A DNA stretch of 64,000 nt, from assembly GCF_040712315.1 (NCBI RefSeq), contig NC_134017.1:29371273-29435272 (forward strand). The letters are read 5' to 3'. Every line of letters starts with the position of its first letter. The stretch's first letter is position 1. Shown one piece after another: positions 59,865-64,000 of this stretch. The notes beneath the pieces are model-generated. The model was not told the origin of the DNA. It did no database searches and was given only the letters and a program-made list of their open reading frames with translations. The translations under genes and the position numbers were made by a program. The stretch is from Castanea sativa (Eukaryota; Streptophyta; Magnoliopsida; Fagales; Fagaceae).

Positions 59865-60725
59865 ATTTTCAGAGTCCATCCATGTTAATGGGGCAAAGCA
59901 TCTCTTCCCCATCCAAATCTTATGACTCTTGTAGCACCTCCAGACATGATCTTCTTAATGATAAAAGGCCTAGACCACCTATGCTTCATTTTTCCCCTTG
60001 GATCAAAAGTCTCATCTCTAAGCACCTTTAGGAACAAGTCCCCTTCTTTAAGGTTTCTTGGTTTTACTTTCTTATTGAATGCTCTAGCAATCCTTTTTTT
60101 GGTACCCTTGTGCATGGTATTGTGCCCTAGCCCTCTTCTTATCTATCAAAGCCAATCTTTCATATCTCGCCTTGGCCCAATCCTCTTCTAGGACCTTAGC
60201 TTCCACCAACACCCTCAAAGATTGTATCTCCACCTCAATAGGAAGTACCACCTCACTACCGTAGACCAAGGATTAAGGTGTTGCCCCAGTCGATGCACGG
60301 ATAGAAGTCCTATAACCCTATAAGGCAAATGGAAGCTTCTCAGCCCAATCTTTGTATGTCTCTACCATCTTGGCTAGGATATTTTTTACATTCTTATTGG
60401 TTGCTTCTATGGTCCCATTAACTTGTGGTCGATATGGTGAAGAATTGTGATGTTCAATGCTATATTCTTCCATTACTCTTCAGACTTCGCCTTCAAAGTG
60501 GAAACCATTATCAGAAATGATCTCTTGGGGCACCCCAAACTGACATATGATGTTGTTCTCTAAAAACCGAGCCACATGCTTAGCCTTCAACAAGGAATAG
60601 GAGGCCGCTTCCACCCACTTAATGAAGTAGTCAATTACCACTAAAATGTACTTATGCCTATTTGAAGCCTTAGAAGCTATTCTTCCAATCACATCTATGC
60701 CTCAAATTATATATGGCCCCCTAAA
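59865..60725 (-). pseudogene. pol: Ogre-like gypsy integrase (partial, minus strand)
   Basis: It starts abruptly near 60725 with GIDVIGRIASKAS then HKYILVVIDYFIKWVEAASY, the first catalytic aspartate of the integrase core. It continues FGVPQEIISDNGFHFEGEV (second aspartate). Downstream frames (60269-60084, 60115-59885) read MVYGSEVVLPIEVEIQSLRV, RYERLALIDKKRA and GDLFLKVLRDETFDPRGKM. Stops and frame shifts break it. Everything upstream (gag, protease, RT, RNase H) is missing, so the element is 5'-truncated or continues elsewhere. Confidence 0.88.
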
Positions 60726-62965
60726 GATAAATACCTTACTCCGCCATTATTTAGCAATGACCCCAAATAAAAATTAATATTTTTTTATAAGCATAAATTG
60801 TTTTAATCCAAGGCTATGAAAATTATTTTACCGGTAGCGTTTACTCTTAAAAGTAGGGGCTAACCCATATTGGTCCCCTAGAGTAACATACGGGCCCCGG
60901 TAGCATTTACTATTAAGAATAGGGACAAGCCCATATAGGTCCACATCTCACATAAGTTTACCCTTATTTTAAGAGATTTTTTCCCCATGTTTTTTTTTCT
61001 CGTCTTCATAACACTTTACAAACATGTTTCAATCTTTCACTTTTTTTTTTCTTTCAATTTTTTTTTACTAAATTACAAATTGCGTCATTTAACTTACCTA
61101 AAATTTAATTTAATTTCTGTAATTTAACTTTTGTTCAAATTCTCAAAAGAAAAAACAGTGGGTTAATCCCACATTGGAAAATGAGTGTGAGTTAAAGAGA
61201 TTAAAAGTATGTACATTGTAGCCAAGAGTTAGGCCTCTTTGGAGATACACTCCTGTCAGTTTGTTTAAGACCTTCTCGCCTCTTTCCGTGTGTGTGTTGA
61301 AATACTTAGTATTCTGAAAAAAAAAAATATATAACTTTATTCAATTCAGGTCTTTTGTTAATTTTCATCGACTTGCAATGCTAATGAGTTTGATATATTT
61401 GGATTTTGAAATAATAAAATGTTTTCCCACTATTATTTAAAAAAGGTAATTAAAAAAGAAAAAAAATGGGACATGAGTATAATAGTGGGAGATGGTGATT
61501 CAATGAAGTGCTTCTAAATTCCATAAATCTAATATACCCACAAAAACCCCATTAGAAACATATATCAAACAAAAAAAAAAAAACGGAATCCAAATCCCAA
61601 AATTGAAACAGAATATGGAATCTTCAACAAAGAAAATGAAGGAGCACCAACAATGGACGTCTAGAGAAAATTGTTGGAGGCGACCATAGTACTTCTCAGG
61701 TATGTGTTCCTCAATTTTTCTTGCATGAAGCTAAAAGTAGTATGTTGGTTAGCAAAGAATAGTTCTATATTTATTTTTTAAATCTATGTGGACTTTGATT
61801 AAAAAAGCTCGGTCTTCTTCTACAGTAGGTATCATCAAGTAGTTTTAAAAATAAAAATTGTTCATTTAAATTTAGTATCTATTTTTCAAACAATTTTAAT
61901 AATATTATGGCAGTTTTTTCCAATCTACATATAATTAATTAGTGATTAAACCGAGCATGATATTCGTTTGGAAAATTACACCAACCTCACATGAGTTTTA
62001 ATAAAATGACAGTTCAAAAACATTTCTAGAAATGACGCTTCACCCTTGAGGCTTGTATAAGTGAAATAGTTAAGTTTTTACTATCGGAATATTCATTTTT
62101 AAAACGATTTTTATTTGTTTATACACACCTGGGTGGGGGGAGGGGGGGGGGGTTGTTTTTCTTCGACAAACCTCAAGGAAAAAATAGTACTATTCCATCC
62201 ATTTTTTAGGTAAGAATCATTTTAGGAAAGGAACATTCCATTAGTTTAGAGACATTGAACTTAACTATTACGTTGTACAGGCCACAACAGAGGTGTGTCA
62301 TTTCTATAAATCTCAATGACAGGTTTTGTAATTTATCCTATTAGTTATTTGTGCACGATGTTGGAGGCGATTTCCTCGTTTAGCTAGAATAAGAGTTTTC
62401 ATGTATGTTTTCCCTCCAATTTGGAGAGATGAATGTTTGGTGGGCTAGGGGTAAAAATGCCCCGCCAAAAAAAATCCACCCATTCTCTCATTACCAAACA
62501 AAACTCATACCGGTTTTCTCTCCTTCATTTTTTCTATTTTATTTTTTATCCTTCTTATTCCACCTCCAACCAAACGGACCTTAAGTGTGAAGCCTACCCC
62601 ATCACTTAAGAAAGAAAGATACGAGGAAATATACAACCCAAATATTATCAAAATCTACTTTTTTTTTTTCTCAATCGAATGTCAATTTTTTTTTTTTTTG
62701 GGTAAGAATGTCAACTTGATTTTAAAAGGATGAAGGAACAAAGAAAGATCATAGAATATTTAAAAAATATAGTCACTTTATTGTTATCACTCATTGACGT
62801 AACATCCATGTTCTATGGCAAATTCCTAAAAAATAAGTAGAAATAATTATAATTTATTTGCGTAGTAGGTAATATGTACGCTAACATTGTTTGGAGTGAA
62901 AGTCTCTCTCCATTCTCAGCCCGAAATTCCATGACGCAAACTAAAGTGACCTAAATCTTGGAGCA
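60726..62965. other. AT-rich intergenic DNA left of the CLE-like gene
   Basis: It holds a two-copy repeat at about 60830-60955 ('ccggtagc.tttact.tta'), a 'gttaatcccacattggaaaatgag' block at 61152-61240, a G-run (62130-62152) and a possible MITE near 62430-62580 ending 'caaccaaacggacc'. A small frame at 61617 (MESSTKKMKEHQQW) has no recognisable domain. Confidence 0.55.
62130..62152 (+). repeat. G-run with quadruplex potential
   Basis: GGG-T-GGGGGG-A followed by twelve G. On this strand it meets the simple four-tract pattern. Confidence 0.8.
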
Positions 62966-63924
62966 TCATGGCAACATATTGATATATTTTTGAAGGGGTG
63001 ACTCGAGAGACTCTGTTCCACTAGGACCTAAAGGATGTTCCACAGGGGGTGTCGTGGGAGACTTGATAGGATCTAGGCCATTTGGAACTGTCCTTTTGAT
63101 CTCATAATTTAAAGAACCAAAATCATTAGAAACAATAGGATGTTCTACAGGGGCATTCCAGGAGACTTGATAGGATCTGGGCCCTTTGGAACTCTCCTTT
63201 TGATCTCATAATTTAAAGAACTGAAATCATTAGAAACAATAGGATGTTCTACAGGGGGAGTTCCAGGAGACTTGATAGGATCTGGGCCCTTTGGAACTCT
63301 CCTTTTGATCTCATAATTTAAAGAACTGAAATCATTAGAAACAATAGGATGTTCTACAAGGGGAGTTCCAGGAGAGTTGATAGGATCTAGGTCCTTTGGA
63401 ACTGTCCTTTTGATCTCATAATTTAAAGAATCGAAATCATTAGAAACAATAGGATGTTTTACAAGGGGTGTTCCAAGAGACTTGATAGGATCTGGACCCT
63501 TTGAAACTCTCATTTTGATCTCATAATTTAAAGAACCAAAATCGTTAGAAACAATAGGATGTTCTATCGGGGGTGTTCTAGGAGACTATATAGGATCTGG
63601 GCCGCCAGGAACTTTCCTCTTAATCTCATAATTTGAAAAACCAAAATCATTAGAAATAGTAGGATGTCCTACAAGGGGTGATCTCGGAGATTGTATAGGA
63701 TCTGGGACACTAGGAACTGTCCTTTTGATCTCATAATTTAAAGAACCAAAACCATTAGAAACAATAGGGTGTTCTATAAGGGGTGTTCTAGGAGACTTGA
63801 TAGGATTTGGGCCTTCAGGAACTGTTCTCTTGATCTCATAACTTAGAGAACCAAAATCATTATAAGCATAAGATAGAGAGAGATGTGTGAATATTACGAG
63901 AAAAAAAACCTTCAGGGACTCCAT
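62966..63924 (-). pseudogene. secreted multi-domain CLE-like peptide precursor, eight tandem 35-aa units
   Basis: CLE peptides are 12-13-residue apoplastic signals cut from secreted precursors and sensed by receptor kinases. The ATG at 63922-63924 opens a signal peptide (MESLKVFFLVIFTHLSLSYA, predicted cut after SYA). Eight units of 35 residues follow, each carrying KR-x-VP-x-GPDPI after an NDFGSLNYEI-like spacer and before SPGTPLVEHPIVS. This is the CLE consensus up to the isoleucine; the usual final H-N/H is replaced by K/Q/N-S-P. Units 2, 4, 5 and 8 deviate (VP for GP, VSK, KDL, NGL). An in-frame TAG (63586-63588) cuts unit 3 right after GGPDPI, and a one-base loss near 63152 shifts frame in unit 7. 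The restored frame would stop at 62966. Either the gene is decaying, or the short form with signal peptide and three motifs is used. Confidence 0.82.
62990..63862 (-). repeat. 105-bp coding tandem repeat, about 8 copies
   Basis: The DNA unit ('gatctcataatttaaagaac' and neighbours on the plus strand) repeats every 105 bases without gaps except the frame-shifting one near 63152. Central units are the most alike, as expected from unequal crossing-over. Confidence 0.92.
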
Positions 63925-63971
63925 TGTATTACAAAGGCTCTGAATGTTTGCAATAATAACAACTTTTTTTT

Positions 63972-63980
63972 CTTATATAA
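63972..63980 (-). promoter_or_regulatory. TATA box of the CLE-like gene
   Basis: On the minus strand TTATATAAG lies about 48 bases before the ATG at 63924. That allows a transcription start roughly 30 bases downstream and a short 5' leader. Confidence 0.6.
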
Positions 63981-64000
63981 TGTCAATCTTGGATATCTCA

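Noticed and set aside
62425..62583. Second MITE of the 30916 type
   Set aside because: Only the right end (ccaaacggacc then tta) matches; no matching left terminus or duplication could be placed.
62990..63862. Non-coding satellite interpretation of the 105-bp repeat
   Set aside because: The period is a multiple of three, the frame starts with a signal peptide and TATA box, and the motif matches a peptide-hormone consensus, so a coding origin fits better.
1..64000. tRNA, rRNA or other structural RNA genes
   Set aside because: I looked for tRNA A/B boxes and rRNA-like stretches by eye and found none I could support; tRNA-like words occur only in primer-binding sites. A covariance-model scan would be decisive.

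Overview
The window is plant nuclear DNA, most likely from a eudicot and perhaps a woody one. It is AT-rich, spliced, and built almost entirely of nested, decayed transposable elements (Ty3/gypsy, Ty1/copia, L1-type LINE, hAT, MITEs). One host-type gene is visible, at the right edge. No bacterial genes, CRISPR arrays or phage modules are present. I could not assign a species.

Layout. 1-1023: 3' end and 3' LTR of a Tat-type Ty3/gypsy element. 1045-3935: degenerate copia 5' LTR, primer-binding site and SIRE-type gag without pol. 4688-10941: full-length but dead L1 LINE (DUF4283 ORF1; endonuclease/RT/RNase H ORF2) with a 17-bp target-site duplication. 11338-12330 and 12803-13635: two solo LTRs with perfect 5-bp duplications (GATAT, ATTAT). 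13641-22900: AT-rich intergenic DNA with microsatellites and MITE-like segments. 22909-30770: gypsy element that lost gag and most of pol but keeps a large antisense plant-mobile-domain (PMD) ORF between two repeat-containing LTRs; its 5' LTR carries a MITE and adjoins a hAT transposase fragment. 32800-35540: chromovirus-type gypsy fragment (gag, protease, partial RT). 35540-39200: LTR-like remnant with hairpin and tandem repeats. 39477-60720: a large minus-strand Tat/Ogre-like element. Its LTR was invaded by a solo LTR (39961-41355) and by a complete gypsy element (41980-52091, TSD GTAAT). Its interior carries a spliced antisense PMD gene (54247-57990, broken by another solo LTR) and a sense DUF7745-like ORF (58043-59330), tail to tail. 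60725-62960: intergenic. 62966-63924 (minus): a signal-peptide gene with eight tandem 35-residue units, each carrying a CLE-like peptide motif (KR-x-VP-x-GPDPI).

How the parts relate. Order of events can be read from the nesting: the Ogre-like element came first, then the solo-LTR families and the Tat element landed in it. Extra ORFs between integrase and 3' LTR occur in three elements and belong to at least two domain families: a 'putative gypsy type transposon'-like domain in the 41980 element and PMD in the other two, plus DUF7745 in one. Many premature stops look like C-to-T or G-to-A decay of methylated DNA. The CLE-like gene is the most distinctive single object, although as written it has one in-frame TAG and one frameshift.
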